Positions 43,880 to 56,286 of a stretch of DNA of 64,000 nt are shown in pieces. A model generated the notes under the pieces. It was given only the letters and a program-made list of their open reading frames with translations. It was not told where the DNA came from and ran no database searches. A program made the translations under genes and the position numbers. The first letter of the stretch is position 1. Each line of letters starts with the position of its first letter. Source of the DNA: Solanum dulcamara. Taxonomy: Eukaryota > Streptophyta > Magnoliopsida > Solanales > Solanaceae. The stretch is taken from the NCBI RefSeq assembly GCF_947179165.1, contig NC_077242.1:31617097-31681096 (forward strand). Reading direction: 5' to 3'.

Positions 43880-43953
<74 letters not shown>

Positions 43954-44086
43954 CAGTTTTGAAACAATGTTCTATTCGTATAAATTCTACATCATGTTTA
44001 GTTGCTTATTGATTATAGATAACAGGTATGTACACAATTTTCCAGTTTGGGCTCTAGTCACGGCCTATGAGATTTGGGTCATGACA
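41300..44086 (+). repeat. Element 2, 3' LTR (2787 bp)
   Basis: Aligns with the 5' LTR over its full length with scattered differences. It lacks the 42-bp duplication but contains a (TA)35 expansion at 43882-43951 where the 5' LTR has only a short ataaatatatg. Confidence 0.9.
43882..43951. repeat. (AT)35 microsatellite in element 2 3' LTR
   Basis: An uninterrupted 70-base AT dinucleotide run. It produces a spurious Tyr-Ile repeat frame on the plus strand. Confidence 0.98.
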
Positions 44087-44824
44087 CCAGGGAAATATTT
44101 TAACAATATTACAAGTTTAAGGTCACGTCATGACAGATTATTTCATATGATCTCATATATAGTCTGACTTTAGACAGGCATATCCCTGTATATAAGGAGT
44201 TAGAAGGCCTTCTATAGGTCAAATTAAATATATTTAAGTCTAGTTTCTAATGAAAAAAACCGCTTATCATTATAATTTTGAAGTAAAATGATATGTTTGT
44301 TTTACTACAAATTGCGCAGAGGCCAACATTGGTCACGCTGGGCACGTGACCGGCACATGTTAAGTTGGTCTTAATATTTTAAAACTGATATGAATGAGTT
44401 TAATTCATTATAGACTGATCCTAACTGATTTTCGAATCCCTTGATTGCTAGTTTTTCAAGCCTTCTCCTCTTCAAAAGCCCTAGTTGAGAAATCAACCAA
44501 GAATCAAGTCTTGTTCTCAACCAAGTTTCGAATTTACTCAGTCTTTCATTGAATTGAAGGGGCAACCTTTCTCCTTGGTTAGTGTAAGCTTAAGGGACTT
44601 TATTTTCTCCAATTAAGGTCTGGCCAAGTTTCCTACTCTCATATATGTGATGTTCTTGATGTTTTAGCTATATTCTATGGGTAAGAATCACAGGACGATG
44701 ATAGAAAGCCATGAGTCTAAGTTTTACCCATTTTTATTGATGTATTTGGTGAGGAGTGAGTGTGTGGAGTTATTTGGTACCTATTGGTTATTGTGTTAGA
44801 GTCATTAAAGTGTAGTTTATTATT

Positions 44825-45545
44825 GTTTGTAATGAGGAGGATTGAATATTAATAACACTGATTTGTTTGAATGTTTTTGAGTTCAACCGTTGTATTACAT
44901 TAAAGGACCAAAATCAATGTATGTAAAGGCGTCCCTTTCCTTCATTTTCAAGCACAATCTACGTCGTTGATAGGACTAGTACTCCTATGTTTACAACTCC
45001 TATCAAGTGGTATGGTTCTATTAAAAGGTTGAAAAGACATGGTGATGGTCTATAGTTGTTTAAATGTTTATGATATATGAATGCGACGCAAATGACAATA
45101 TATATATATATATATATGGTGATTGTCTATGTTGTATTGCTGTTTGTAATGAGGAGGATTGAATACCAACACCACCAATTAATTTGAATGCTTTTGAGTT
45201 TATACCCATCAAGTGTTTGTTGAATTGATGAAATGACTTGCATGTGTTGTGTAATTGTTTAAAGTCAGCTTGTCATTGAATTTTGGTTTATATTGAAGGA
45301 TCAAAGGATAATTCAACCGGTATAGTACATTAAAGGACCAAAATCAAGTTATGTAAAGGCTCCCCTTACCTTCATTTTCAAGCACGAGTCTACGTCATTA
45401 ATAAGACTAATTCTCCTATGTTTAAAACTCATATCAAGGTATGGTATAGTTCAATTAAAAGGCTGGAAAGATGTGGTGATGATCTATGGTTGTTTAAATG
45501 TTTATGATATATGAATGCGATGCAAATGACAATATATATACACCA
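44825..45545. repeat. Partial tandem duplication in element 1 3' LTR
   Basis: Blocks gtaatgaggaggattgaata, taaaggaccaaaatca and gcaaatgacaatatata occur in the same order in 44825-45118 and 45140-45545. The first unit lacks about 110 bp present in the second and in the 5' LTR. Confidence 0.8.
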
Positions 45546-46940
45546 TTGTTGTCATAGTTGAAAATTGAGTTTCAAGACCCCTTATCATGGGCACTGTGAC
45601 TTGGTCCTATATGCGTTTTTATTCAGAAGTGGTCGTATTTATGAGTTCCATATTTCCATGTGAGTAAGGACAAAGAATCAAGAACTATTTGTGATCATCG
45701 ACACGATAAGTTAATAATAAAATTCGAATTGTATAATTGTCGACATATGTAAAAGAAACACCTATGAGTAGGATATATATGCGTATATGCAGATCCTAAA
45801 TATTAGTGTATTATATAGAAATATAAATATACGTGCTCTTGTTAAACCTACACGCCAAGGCGATAGAAACATCTTCAGTAAGTCATTCATAAGTCTACTA
45901 GATTCTTTATAACATGTAAACCTTTTTAAGGTCATTTAAGTATTGAGTGTGCATACTTATATGAAATATTTCAAAGCTTTATATCTTACATGTACATAGT
46001 TGTAATTTACGAGTCTTGAAGAGGCCTATTGAGACTGTAATCTTAGAGTCAACTTGTATAAGTGCTATATTTATTAAATATACTTGATATGTGCACAACC
46101 GACTCAGTAGGTGATTATGGTTATGAATTTATATTACACTATCAATGGGGTAATATCGGTAGGAAGATACAATAATAGCTGTAGCTTTAGTTCACTACAT
46201 TACCATGACGTGCATGTTTGATGGGCAGATGTTTACCGATTTATTACACCACTACGACGGGCATGTCTGGTGGGCAGATGTGTATTCAGTTACTACATCA
46301 CTGAGATGGCCACTAGACTGGGCAGGGTCACTGTCATGACAGGATTAGCATATAGTTCACCATTAGGGAAATATGATTTGTATATGTGCTTACTTAGTTG
46401 TATTCACCTAGAAAAGTTAAGTTTCATCTCCTGGAGTCGCAGGTTGTTTCTATCCGTAACTCTCAGTATTTTTGATATATTTATGTTTACAACTTTCAAC
46501 CATACATTCTGGTACATGTTATTCGTAATGACGTCCTATGCTTGGGGATGTTGCATTCGTGCTGCATGTGTAGTTAGAGGCCCTGGTCGACACTTGCAGT
46601 AGAAGTAGGACTTTAGCTAACAGTTGGTATGCTCCTTTCTTTCAGGTGCTATGTTCTAATTTGACAATATTATCTTTTGATATTTTATATTGGTAGGCCA
46701 TGGCCCTGTTCTGTGCATTATGTTTGTTACTCTTTAGAGATTTTTGTGGAGGTGTATGTACAGTTTAGTTCACGTTGGTTTTATGATCTTGTTATATTTT
46801 ATTGCTCACTTCAGTTGTATTATATCCTAGTGGGCATTAAGTTATTTTTCAAATTTTATGTAGTTGCAACCTTGTCGGTCCATGTTGTTTTGACAAGTGA
46901 CCTGATTGGCCTAAGTGTTACAGTTTTAGATGTTATATGG

Positions 46941-49548
46941 TGTAACACCCCATAAAAATATTGTATATGATGTTCTAATTCTCGATGAAAATGGTTAAAC
47001 TTCTGTATTTGGGGTATAACGTTTTATAGGTTGGTCCAAATTAGGTGATTCAAATTTCTGAATAACCCCAACATTATTACCTACAACTTTTGTGAAGACC
47101 ATATTTTAACTTTTAGAGGTAAGTAGGTTAAATAAATTAATTGTTGCAAGATATAGTGTTGTGACGAAATGGGGTATTTGTAGAAGAAAAATCATGTCTC
47201 ACTGTAGGATGCTCCAAATCGGTTGATTCTTAAACGACATGAAAGTAGACTTCTAGAGCAACAATTCATATGAGACACCAAATCCTAATGAGGAAGTAGC
47301 TTATTCAAATATAACTCCAAAAAAGGGTATTCTGTTAAAAGAAGGTTCATCTCACCAACGATGGAAAGATCTAGATCCATTTGATATCACCCATGACATC
47401 AATAGTCCTCCATTTGACATCATCTGTGACATCACAATCTTCTATTAAATTTTAAGATTTTTCTTTATAATTATTTTAATTATTATTAGGTACCTCCTTC
47501 ACACCTATAAATACCTACCTTATTTCATCATTTTGTTCATCAAACTTTTTCAAGCAAATTTTCTCTCTATACACTCCTTTACTCATTTTCAAAATATAGT
47601 TTTAGTTGTTAGTAGTGTAGAAATACTATTCTGGTGATTCATATACTTTGGGTAGTACACAAAACGCTCTGGCGAGGAGAAAATGGTAGAATTCAAGAGT
47701 GTATATTAAGTCTGTTGATTCTGAGTAACGCTTCGAATTCAAGGTATGTAAGGCTTCAATGATAGTATTCTTTCCACTCTTATGCCTAAATTATTTTGAT
47801 TATATGATAAATTATGTGTAGTTACCCAATTCTTTTCAAACTTTATTCTAAGGTATGTGGGTATTGATTCATGGATCCTTTCATCCATGAAGCTCAAATG
47901 AAATATCAAAGTCTTCTATTTAATTCAAGTATGAAACTATATGGGTTTTCATATCATGATTCCAAATGTATAGATTATTAAGTATTTGAAGTTTAATTAC
48001 TTTTCTTATATTAGCGTATGTAAGAATTTAATGAGAGTATTCCTTCCACTCTCATGCCTAAAGTATTTTGATTATATGGTAAATTATGTTTATTTTCTTT
48101 AAGCTTTACTCTAAGTTATGTGGGTGTTTATCCATGAGTTCTTCCACCCATGTAGTCAAAAACTCTTTCAACTAAATTTCTTGATTTCAAGTAATATTTT
48201 TTATGGCTAATTCTTATTTTTACTTAATAGTATGAATCATGGTTAAACTAATGATTATTGGTCTATTTTGATGCAACATGATTTTATATGTATAAATTAA
48301 TGGTTTACAAGTAATTTCTCTATTTATCTCTTTAAATGTTCTTAAAATTAATGGTGGGTTGTTTAAAGCATGATTTTTAATTGATGGATTTCAAAGTATT
48401 TATGCGTAATTTTATTTACATTCATGTTTGAAAGTTAAAGTGATTTGAAGCCACCTAGTTTTACTATGTTTTATATGAAGTTTGACTTAAAAGCTTTGAC
48501 TCCAAATGAATGTTTATGAAAGCAATGTCTATGATCAAAATGGAGTCTTATGAAATGAAAGAATGATGAAATGATATGAATGATGGATTCTTTATGCAAT
48601 ACGGACAATTCTTGCATATTTGAATTACCAAAGGTTTTAATGAGTTATTCTACCGAATATGATGTTTTGAATTCTCAAGCTATATACTGTGACTATTTTG
48701 AAGTATTAAATTATTCCATGGGATTGACTTAGCACCGAATGGGTCATTGAGGTGGGATTTGATAAGAAAATCCTACTAGAAACCCTTTGTCTCATTAACT
48801 ATGTGCTAACATAGGAGCCCTTGTAGGCTTAGGCTAATGGATTCACAAATAACCCTTAAAGTTAATTTAAAGAAATGAATGAAGTTGACGGAGTTTTACC
48901 TGGTAAATAGTCTCCTCGGCCAATGTAGGGGGTTATGTTGGATTCCATGTAATAGCTCGCATGGTGTTATATGTTGGTTATGGTTATTTTCCCACAAAAA
49001 TGAATGTTTTAAAGGATATCTATATGATTGATTATGAATGCATTGTATTATGTTTCATATTACATAAATATTTTAATATTTCCTCAATGTTCATGCATGT
49101 TTACATACTTAGTACATTCAAAGTACTAACACATACTCTTTTGCCTACATGATATCACTAGTAGGGACCGGTGCTCCTCCTCGTTCTCCTCCACGTGGCT
49201 AGTTGAGATTTCGTTTGAAGACTACTTTTATTGAGTTCCCATATTCCGGGAACAATACTCCTTTATTTTTCTAGCTTATGATATGTTGAGATCTTTAAAA
49301 ATTTACTATGACATTTCTTTCTATTATGATTGAAGGTGAGCTAGTGACTTGTATTAGCCCTATGAAATCTAAAAGTTAGAGGTGTTGTTGGATATATGTA
49401 AGTTGAAGATTTACTATTATGATTTTTGCTTATTTATTTATTGTCATTACTTATGAAAGGCTAAAAGAATTCTAAGAGGCTTGTTTGAGGTACTTTCGGG
49501 TTTTTCATTTTCCATGTCATGTCTAGGCCCTAGGCTTGGGTCGTGACA
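46941..49548 (+). mobile_element. Solo LTR of a Ty3/gypsy-type element (2608 bp) inside element 1 3' LTR
   Basis: Starts tgtaacaccccata and ends ggtcgtgaca, with no internal coding region. Flanking pentamers tatgg (46936-46940) and tatag (49549-49553) differ at one base and mark the target duplication. Sequence on both sides joins to match the 5' LTR of element 1. It carries ttgacttagcaccgaa, also found in the LTR at 60487-62602. It arose by recombination between the two LTRs of a third element. Confidence 0.85.
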
Positions 49549-49617
49549 TATAGACGACTTCTCAATTCAGTCAATATTGAGGCTAGTCGTGCCCTCCCCC
49601 AATTTTGGGGCGTGACA

Positions 49618-51834
49618 TATAATGTGATATTGAGATTCACAAAAGTAACTATTATTAGGAAATTGAGGGTTTCTATTATAATCTACTAACTATTTTAACT
49701 ACTTGGGGATTTATCAATAAAGAAGACCCACTCTGAAGTTCTTTTTCTTTGATTCCAATGACCGATATCGTAGACGGAAGTCATGAGCGATTGCGAAGAT
49801 AGGAATTAAAATTGAAATTCTTAGATGTCGGAACTCAACAAATACTTTACTATTCATTCATTTTGTGTATTCACTGTACAAAACTGACGAATCTATAAGT
49901 CTCCTAAAGCCTCTCAGACCAATTAAAAGAATATCACCCTAAATCCTTCTGAGATACTTGGGTGTCGAATTAATCTGTTCATCCATCAAAATTCTCAGGT
50001 AAATTATCCTCTCTTGAGCTCAAGTTATTAAATTGTAATTGATAGCACCAAATCCTTTTTAATTAGCCTTTTTTGTGAATCTGTACCTCTATGGTCAAGC
50101 ATGTTAGAATATGGGCGAGTTTCTTTTATAATGATTGTCAATCATCTAAAGAAAACATCTAGTATGAAAGGAATTTAATACACCATGATTGCCCCTTTTT
50201 GAGTAGATATTTATTGTAAAACGTTCATTATCATCATTCCTAATCTAAGTCCCATAACCCTAGTCATGAATTTAGCTGCTCATAACTAATGTAAAACAAT
50301 AAATATATTAATTTAAACTACTAAAAACATGAATATAAGAGAAAATAATTGAAATATTTTGATGAAATGTAGCATTTGCAAGTGATTCTTGTTCTCTCCA
50401 TAATCATATTATATTAAAAGTGGAAAGCTCTCAAATACAAAGTTGGATTACTATTTTACCCCTATACTAAATAAAAATATAATAAAATATTTAATTAATT
50501 CAATATTAAAATTAAATGAATATAAATATAAGATTATTGGCTTTTAGTAAGGAAATCAATACTAAAAACTTTTAGTTTTCTTATGTTACATACAAGAGTC
50601 AAACAAACGTACCAATCCTATTTTATCATGTCAAGAATTTAAAATATCGCAAAATTTTAATATACATTATTTTTTCTCTTTATTTGTTTTAAATATTGAT
50701 CACCTTCATAACTCATATCAATTACATATTTAATTGATATTATTAATATTTATAACTCTCATACTTTTCATATTCAAAACCTCTAATTATTTAATTTAAA
50801 TCTATAAGATATCTTTTGGTATTCCTCCATTATAAAACTATAAATTATTCTTTTTTGTTTCACTCCTACCCAAGGTTATCCTTTTCATTCTTTACTTAAA
50901 GTAGTGAAGCCTTATATTATTGTTGTGCTATCCGATTCATGTTTAATTTGACTTGATGAAGAAGACTCTTGAATTTTGATTGTTATGGGAGAATGTGTCG
51001 ACAATACTTGAAAAATTATGCACTGATTATGTATATCATGTAATACTATTATTATTAAAGTCTTAAGAATGATGTATATTGTGTATATTTTTATTTTCTT
51101 CTTTGTTTATTTTTTGCATTTTCTCTCTATTAAACTTCTTTAATTTAATTTTCTAGAAATTTCTGATTTTCGTAAGTCCGTATATTTATCAACTAAGTTT
51201 TTGTGGCTTTATTGAAAAATTTGCTAACTACTGACAAAATTCCAAAATTTAAAGTTGGGAGATTACCAGGAATAACTTTTAAACATTTATATATGCCCCT
51301 CGTTGGTGTTTTTGTCACATTTGTAAAGATTTAATTGTAATTGTTGCATTTTATTACTCATTACATGCATGTTTTCATAAAATGTAAATTGTTCTAACAA
51401 ATCTATAAAACAAATACATGGGATACACGTGTCCAGAAAATAGTAATCTCCTTAAACTATAAAGTAAATCCCAGAAACTAAGTACAATAAATTCTAATCT
51501 AATTCTAGGTTCTAATAGCTCTTCTAATTCATTTTTACTTCAAAACATCATCAAAAGAAAAACACACAGAGACACACACATATATATAAAAAATAATAGG
51601 GACGAAATTCTAATCCTGATTAGACTTTGCTTTGACTGGTCAAAGCCAATCTGACAAACAAGCAAATTACAGTATGAGAAGCGTTGTCTCACGGTGTGGG
51701 GCACACTTGTCCTCCTTTTATTGAGTCTCTGAAGTTTAGTTTCTAATCATGTCTATTAGCCCATCATAGTCTACCATCAATAAAGACAAGGAGATTCATT
51801 ACATTATACTTAGAACTTATCTAAAATACGAATA
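49618..51834. other. AT-rich intergenic DNA, no gene recognised
   Basis: No supported reading frame, inverted repeat or known element. A pair of W-box cores back to back (tttgactggtcaaag) occurs near 51632 and an AC-rich patch at about 51562-51590. These are not enough to call a promoter. Confidence 0.5.
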
Positions 51835-53698
51835 TGTAATGACCTCTAAGGTCATTTTCATACTTTTGAGTGTTTATCATTTTCCTTTCCCCTTAGATTA
51901 TTTATATCCCTTGTGTGGTATTGGGATAAGTGGCACGCTCCTCGATGTGGTTGGGTGAGTTTGGTGTGAGTTTTTTCCTTTTAGAGGTTTAAAGTGAAAA
52001 GAGTTGACTTTAGTCAACATTTAGAGATTTGGTCATCGTATCAGAATTTTGAGGATTCCATCAGCTCTAAAAGGTCTATTTTGTTCTAGAAGGAAGGTTG
52101 ATTTGGATTTTGGAGTCTTCATTTTGAGTTTGTGTGATTTACTGTTTCAATTTTAAAGTTTTGGCCAAGTGTGACTTTAGTCAACATTTTGAGTAAACAT
52201 GCTCGGATGAAAATTTTGTTAGCGTAGTTAGCTTCGAAACTTCGAGTTTAGTCTAGAACGACCTTTGATTCGGTTTCCAAGGTGATCAAAATGAGATTTT
52301 GGCCCTTTAAGCATTTCATATATTTTTGTTTGGAAGTGTTGACTTCGGTCAATATTTCAATGAGATAACCTCTTTTGGACATTCCGTCAATTTCGTTGAG
52401 TCCGTAATGCTATTTTTAGTTTGTTAGCATCGTCCGTTTGAGTTGATGAGGTTTCAAATAAATTTCAAACCCCCCGTCGGAGGAAATTCTAATTTTTCAA
52501 AGTTCAGCACTAGTTGAGCTGCAGGTGCAGGTCATTTTTCTCTTGGCATTTGTGAGCAAGGGGCCATAATCATCAACAACAAGGTCATTGGTCATCGCAT
52601 CATAGGGATGAGTGCCGCAATAATAAAGGACATCTTTGTTAGGCCTCGCACTTATGAACTTGGGTTTCGCGATCGCAAAGAGTAATTTCACTGGCTTCAG
52701 TGAAATTTAATGCCCTATCCAACAACCTAAGTCCTATTTCGGGAATTAGAAAATTTGGGAGTTTGAGAGCAATTCTTGGTGATTTTCATTCATTCTTATT
52801 GAATTATTCTAGAAAATCTTGCGGGGACGTTCTGGGACCTTTCCTCATCCTAAAACCCTCGTAAGTCTCGCGTATTGTTTTCTTGCAGTTTTGACCATTC
52901 TAGATCTTAAATTTGGTGGAGTTTGATTTGAGCCCTTTCGGTGATCGGATTGTGCTCATTTTTGGGGCACAAGTTCCTTAAGCTATTTGGGATCTTGTGA
53001 TGGTGTTGGTTTTTTGATTTCGTGTGTGAGTCCCAATGTCGAATTTTGACCCAATTTTGGTTCCGTTTTTAACTATGGTAATATGGATATCATTTCCTTT
53101 TTTGATGTGTTTTTTGATAATTTGATATAGTGACATCATTCAGAGGCGGTCCGAAAGGGAAAAACTCCATTTTAGTAGTTTGTGTGCGATTTCAACATTG
53201 AGGTTGGATATGATTTCTTCATTTTAGACTTGGCTGAGTTAGAATTTGTATATTTTGAGTAGTAGCATATGTTTAGGTTTGTAAATTTTAGGTGTTGATA
53301 TCCTTTTAAGAAAAATAGAAATTGATGGCATTCATTGGAAAGTAGCTTGGATCTTAGCCATTGAAGCTTTAGTTTAGGCACTTTCTTGTCTAGTTTGTAC
53401 CGTGTAGTATCCTTACAAATTTGTCCTAGGTGACTTGAAACTTTGGATGCCATTTGTTTGACCCGTTGGTTACATTTTCCCTTTTGGTGTGCTTTTGGGT
53501 TATAAATGTGCTTTGCCTTGCTTATGTTATTGAATATTGGGCCCTAGTCCTTACTTTTGGTACGTTGGAGTGTTAGGTTCGTAATTTGATGCCTCTGGCG
53601 GAAATTTCTCCTCGACTTGAGTAATTCATGAGTTTTTTTATATTCTACGATTGCTTCACCAATGTTTAAACATCATTTTGTTATGGATGAATATATAT

Positions 53699-53832
53699 AA
53701 AAAGGGCATCTCGGTGCATTAAAGCTCCCGCTATGTGCAGGGTCTGGGGAAGGGCCAACCATAAGGGTCTATTGTACGCAGTCTTACCTTGCATTTCTGT
53801 CAGAGGCTGTTTCCAAGGCTTGAATCCGTGAT
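53699..53832 (-). mobile_element. Au-type SINE, 5'-truncated
   Basis: The plus strand reads aaaaagggcatctcggtgc, then ctcccgctatgtgcaggg, then ggtctattgtacgcag and ttgcatttctgtcagaggc. It ends near gcttgaatccgtg, the complement of a tRNA B box (53818-53828). This matches the widespread angiosperm Au SINE in reverse. The A-box part of the head is missing. It lies within the solo LTR at 51835-55056. Confidence 0.85.
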
Positions 53833-54034
53833 ATCCCATGGATTTGAAAATACTAGTAATGTCATGGTTAATGGCACTTCATGCCTTTGATGAACTTGAA
53901 GTATAATTCTGGGCGTCCCTTTTATTGACTTTGGGCTACACTGTTATATTCATTGTTGATAAGCTCGAGGTGTGAATTTCGGGTGCCCCGTCGATACATA
54001 TTTTGAGTTATTACCTTGAAATTGATGAGATTGA

Positions 54035-54469
54035 GGATTATTTCGGGTGCTCCATAATATTTTTGAGATTATTATTACATTTGTGCCTTGTTATATATGC
54101 TCTTCTATTATTCTGTGAGTTGAGGCAATTATTGTGGTTTTCTGTTGTTGTTGGGTTATTTGGCCTTGTATGTTTTCCCCTTCCCGGGTGTACCATAGTT
54201 GTAGTTATGACTCATTTATGTTGTTATTGGTATCATCGTGCTCTTTTTATACACACACACACACATTTATTTATTTATTTATTTTTTCAGGATTATTTTG
54301 AGTGCTCTATAATATTTTTGGGATTATTATTACATTTGTGCCTTGTTATATATGCTCTTCTATTATTCTGTGAGTTGAGGCAATTATTGTGGTTATTTGT
54401 TGTTGTTGGGTTATTTGGCCTTGTATGTTTTCCCCATTCCCGGGTGTACCGTAGTTGTAGTTATGACTC

Positions 54470-54506
<37 letters not shown>

Positions 54507-54540
54507 TATATATATATTTGCTTATTTATTTTTCTTTTTG
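54035..54540. repeat. Tandem duplication (about 256-bp unit) inside the solo LTR
   Basis: The unit ggattattt...gggtgtacc.tagttgtagtt occurs at 54035-54290 and again at 54290-54540. The variable tail of unit 1 is (ac)n plus (ttta)n. That of unit 2 is a (ta)n run at 54472-54503. Confidence 0.9.
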
Positions 54541-55056
54541 AGCTCGGTCGGCCTAGATGCCTACTGGTAACCCGTGTTTTGGTATTCATGCTGCACTTTT
54601 ACATATTTTTGATGCAGCTCCAGTTAGAGCCAATCCCAGTGCATGCCTGATCATTCATAGTGGTGTCAGATCTGAATTGTGGTGAGCTCCCGACATTCAG
54701 AGACTTGCTACCTTCATTCTTTAGTACTAGCTTGTTTTTTTATATTTTTGGACAGTCAGTTCGCTATTGTATATAGATATTGTCATTTTTTATATTTAGT
54801 AGCTCCTATATAGATGAAACCAAGTCCGGAATTGGTCTAGCGTCAATTCTTCATTTTTTATCACTTTCGGGCCTTTTTGTATATTTTACATATCTAAACC
54901 TTGGCCCAACCTCTTTTGTTATATTATTCTTGCTTACACCCTTTTATGTTCCTATTTATTTAAATTGATTTTTGACTTCCTCTTTTGAGTTGAGTTTGGA
55001 TTGCCTGCTCAGGGGTTATAGTAGGCGCCATCACTGTTCAAATTTGGGTCGTGATA

Positions 55057-56286
55057 GGATAAAATATAGTGTTTGAATGTGTAAAAACACCCAGATCACT
55101 ACCCCATACTTAGAGATTTTGTTCATCAATGAACAACTCATCCTATCCTTTATAGACCCAATATCATATCAGTACTAGTTACACAAGATTACTCATAAAC
55201 TTTGATTCACATAGAAAGTTTAATCATAATATGAAGTTTACTCATTCAAGCACGACTTTCAAATTCAAGACTCCTCATGCAAAAATCATAACTTCTAGAA
55301 TGATTCTTAATTATATATATATGACTGACATGCTAAGATGCAACTACTAAAATTATGAAGTAACTAGTTCTAACTATTAAGTGGCCTCACAATCAAAGAA
55401 TTGCCAATCTTTTTCACTCATCATATATAATATCAACAGGGCATGATCATATCAAGACTCTCACTCTCACAAAGAAATTCAAGACATACCATAATTTGTC
55501 AATAGTGTTTTACTAAGTCAATCAAAGTATAGAAATGTAAGATCACAAGAAATTTTTCAGGTTTAAATGTTGGCTAAAGGATGAGTAGAAATTATTTAGT
55601 TACAAATAGTGATTACTCTTCCTATGCACTTTGAGACATTGACAAGATCATTAAGCTCTTCTTTTCTTATTCCACCTCACTTTCAACTTTCTATGACACT
55701 TTTCTTTATTCTTTCATTCTCCTTAGGATATTTCCCCTTTTTCATTACTACTCAGTTTTTACAAGGTTGCTTTTCACTTTGTTTCCTTTTTCTTACACTT
55801 AACTTTTTGTAGTCAAGTTATATAGAGAGATTATTCTTCTCTCATCCTTTGTTTCCACCTAGCATCGATATTTTCATAAATTGGGCATTATTTTCTATCT
55901 CTTTTTTACCATATAACCTTACTTCTTTAAATTTATTCATCTCTTTCTCATCTCTCTTACTATTTCTAAGTCGTTCAACTCAAAGTGCATTAAGAACTTG
56001 TGGATCAACATTTGAGGCCAATCTACAAAGGGGAATTAGGCTACATAATATAGCTTTCATAGAAAGAAGCTTATAATCTCAAAAAGTGTTAACTAGGAAG
56101 AATGTATAGGTAGGTGTCATAAGTATAGTAAAACAATTATAGGGTTTCAACAAGAAATGCCTTGATCACATCAAATAAGTTCAAACAGATAGTTCAATTT
56201 TTCACACACACAAGTAAGTTCTAGATATTTTAATAGAATGAATACACAAATGCTCACCACACATGATACATTAACAATTTTGAAGT
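55057..56286. other. AT-rich intergenic DNA, nothing recognised
   Basis: The plus strand is CT-rich (55640-55960), giving short hydrophobic frames with no homology. It may be non-coding retroelement sequence, but no ends could be found. Confidence 0.4.

Larger units (their letters stand above)
33362..44086 (+). mobile_element. Ty3/gypsy chromovirus-like retrotransposon, element 2 (nested in element 1)
   Basis: Both LTRs are full length (33362-36163 and 41300-44086). They start tgtt and end tgaca. The flanking pentamers ccaag (33357-33361) and ccagg (44087-44091) differ at one base and are the target duplication within the 3' LTR of element 1. The inner region has primer-binding site, gag, protease, RT, RNase H, integrase, chromodomain and polypurine tract in order. 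It is autonomous in layout but dead through many stops. Confidence 0.92.
25367..49617 (+). mobile_element. Ty3/gypsy chromovirus-like retrotransposon, element 1 (host of nested insertions)
   Basis: Two related LTRs start at 25367 (tgtaacatctcg) and 33171 (tgtaatatctcg) and end at 28098 and 49617 (ggggcgtgaca). A perfect 5-bp duplication, tataa, flanks the whole at 25362-25366 and 49618-49622. The inner part has gag, protease, reverse transcriptase, RNase H, integrase and a chromodomain in the Ty3/gypsy order, fitting the Tekay/Del-type lineage (lineage is inference). Its 3' LTR has been split by element 2 (33362-44086) and by a solo LTR (46941-49548). All coding parts carry stops and frameshifts. 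Confidence 0.9.
33171..49617 (+). repeat. Element 1, 3' LTR, in three pieces
   Basis: The LTR is made of 33171-33361, 44092-46940 and 49549-49617. The first gap is element 2, the second a solo LTR. The middle piece contains a partial internal tandem duplication (about 44825-45118 and 45140-45545) that is single-copy in the 5' LTR (26268-26670). Removing insertions and duplication gives about the 5' LTR length. Confidence 0.85.
51835..55056 (+). mobile_element. Solo LTR, second family (3222 bp)
   Basis: Starts tgtaatgacctct and ends gggtcgtgata. Flanking pentamers gaata (51830-51834) and ggata (55057-55061) differ at one base. No primer-binding site, polypurine tract or coding region lies next to it. 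It contains an Au-type SINE and a tandem duplication. The 215-codon plus-strand frame at 54003-54650 runs over the duplication and microsatellites and is not credible as a gene. Confidence 0.7.

Noticed and set aside
43719..44012. 97-codon frame with a long Tyr-Ile repeat
   Set aside because: It is the translation of the (AT)35 microsatellite in the 3' LTR of element 2.
52497..52691. Minus-strand 64-codon frame
   Set aside because: It lies antisense within the solo LTR at 51835-55056 and has no recognisable domain.
53810..53832. tRNA-like promoter box
   Set aside because: It is the B-box remnant of an Au SINE. No complete tRNA cloverleaf is present.
54003..54650. 215-codon plus-strand reading frame
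   Set aside because: It covers a tandem duplication and ta/ttta microsatellites within a solo LTR. Its repeated hydrophobic blocks simply reflect the DNA repeat.
55609..56076. Hydrophobic plus-strand frames of 67 and 75 codons
   Set aside because: They follow from CT-rich composition (Phe, Leu, Ser). No start context, splice structure or homology was recognised.
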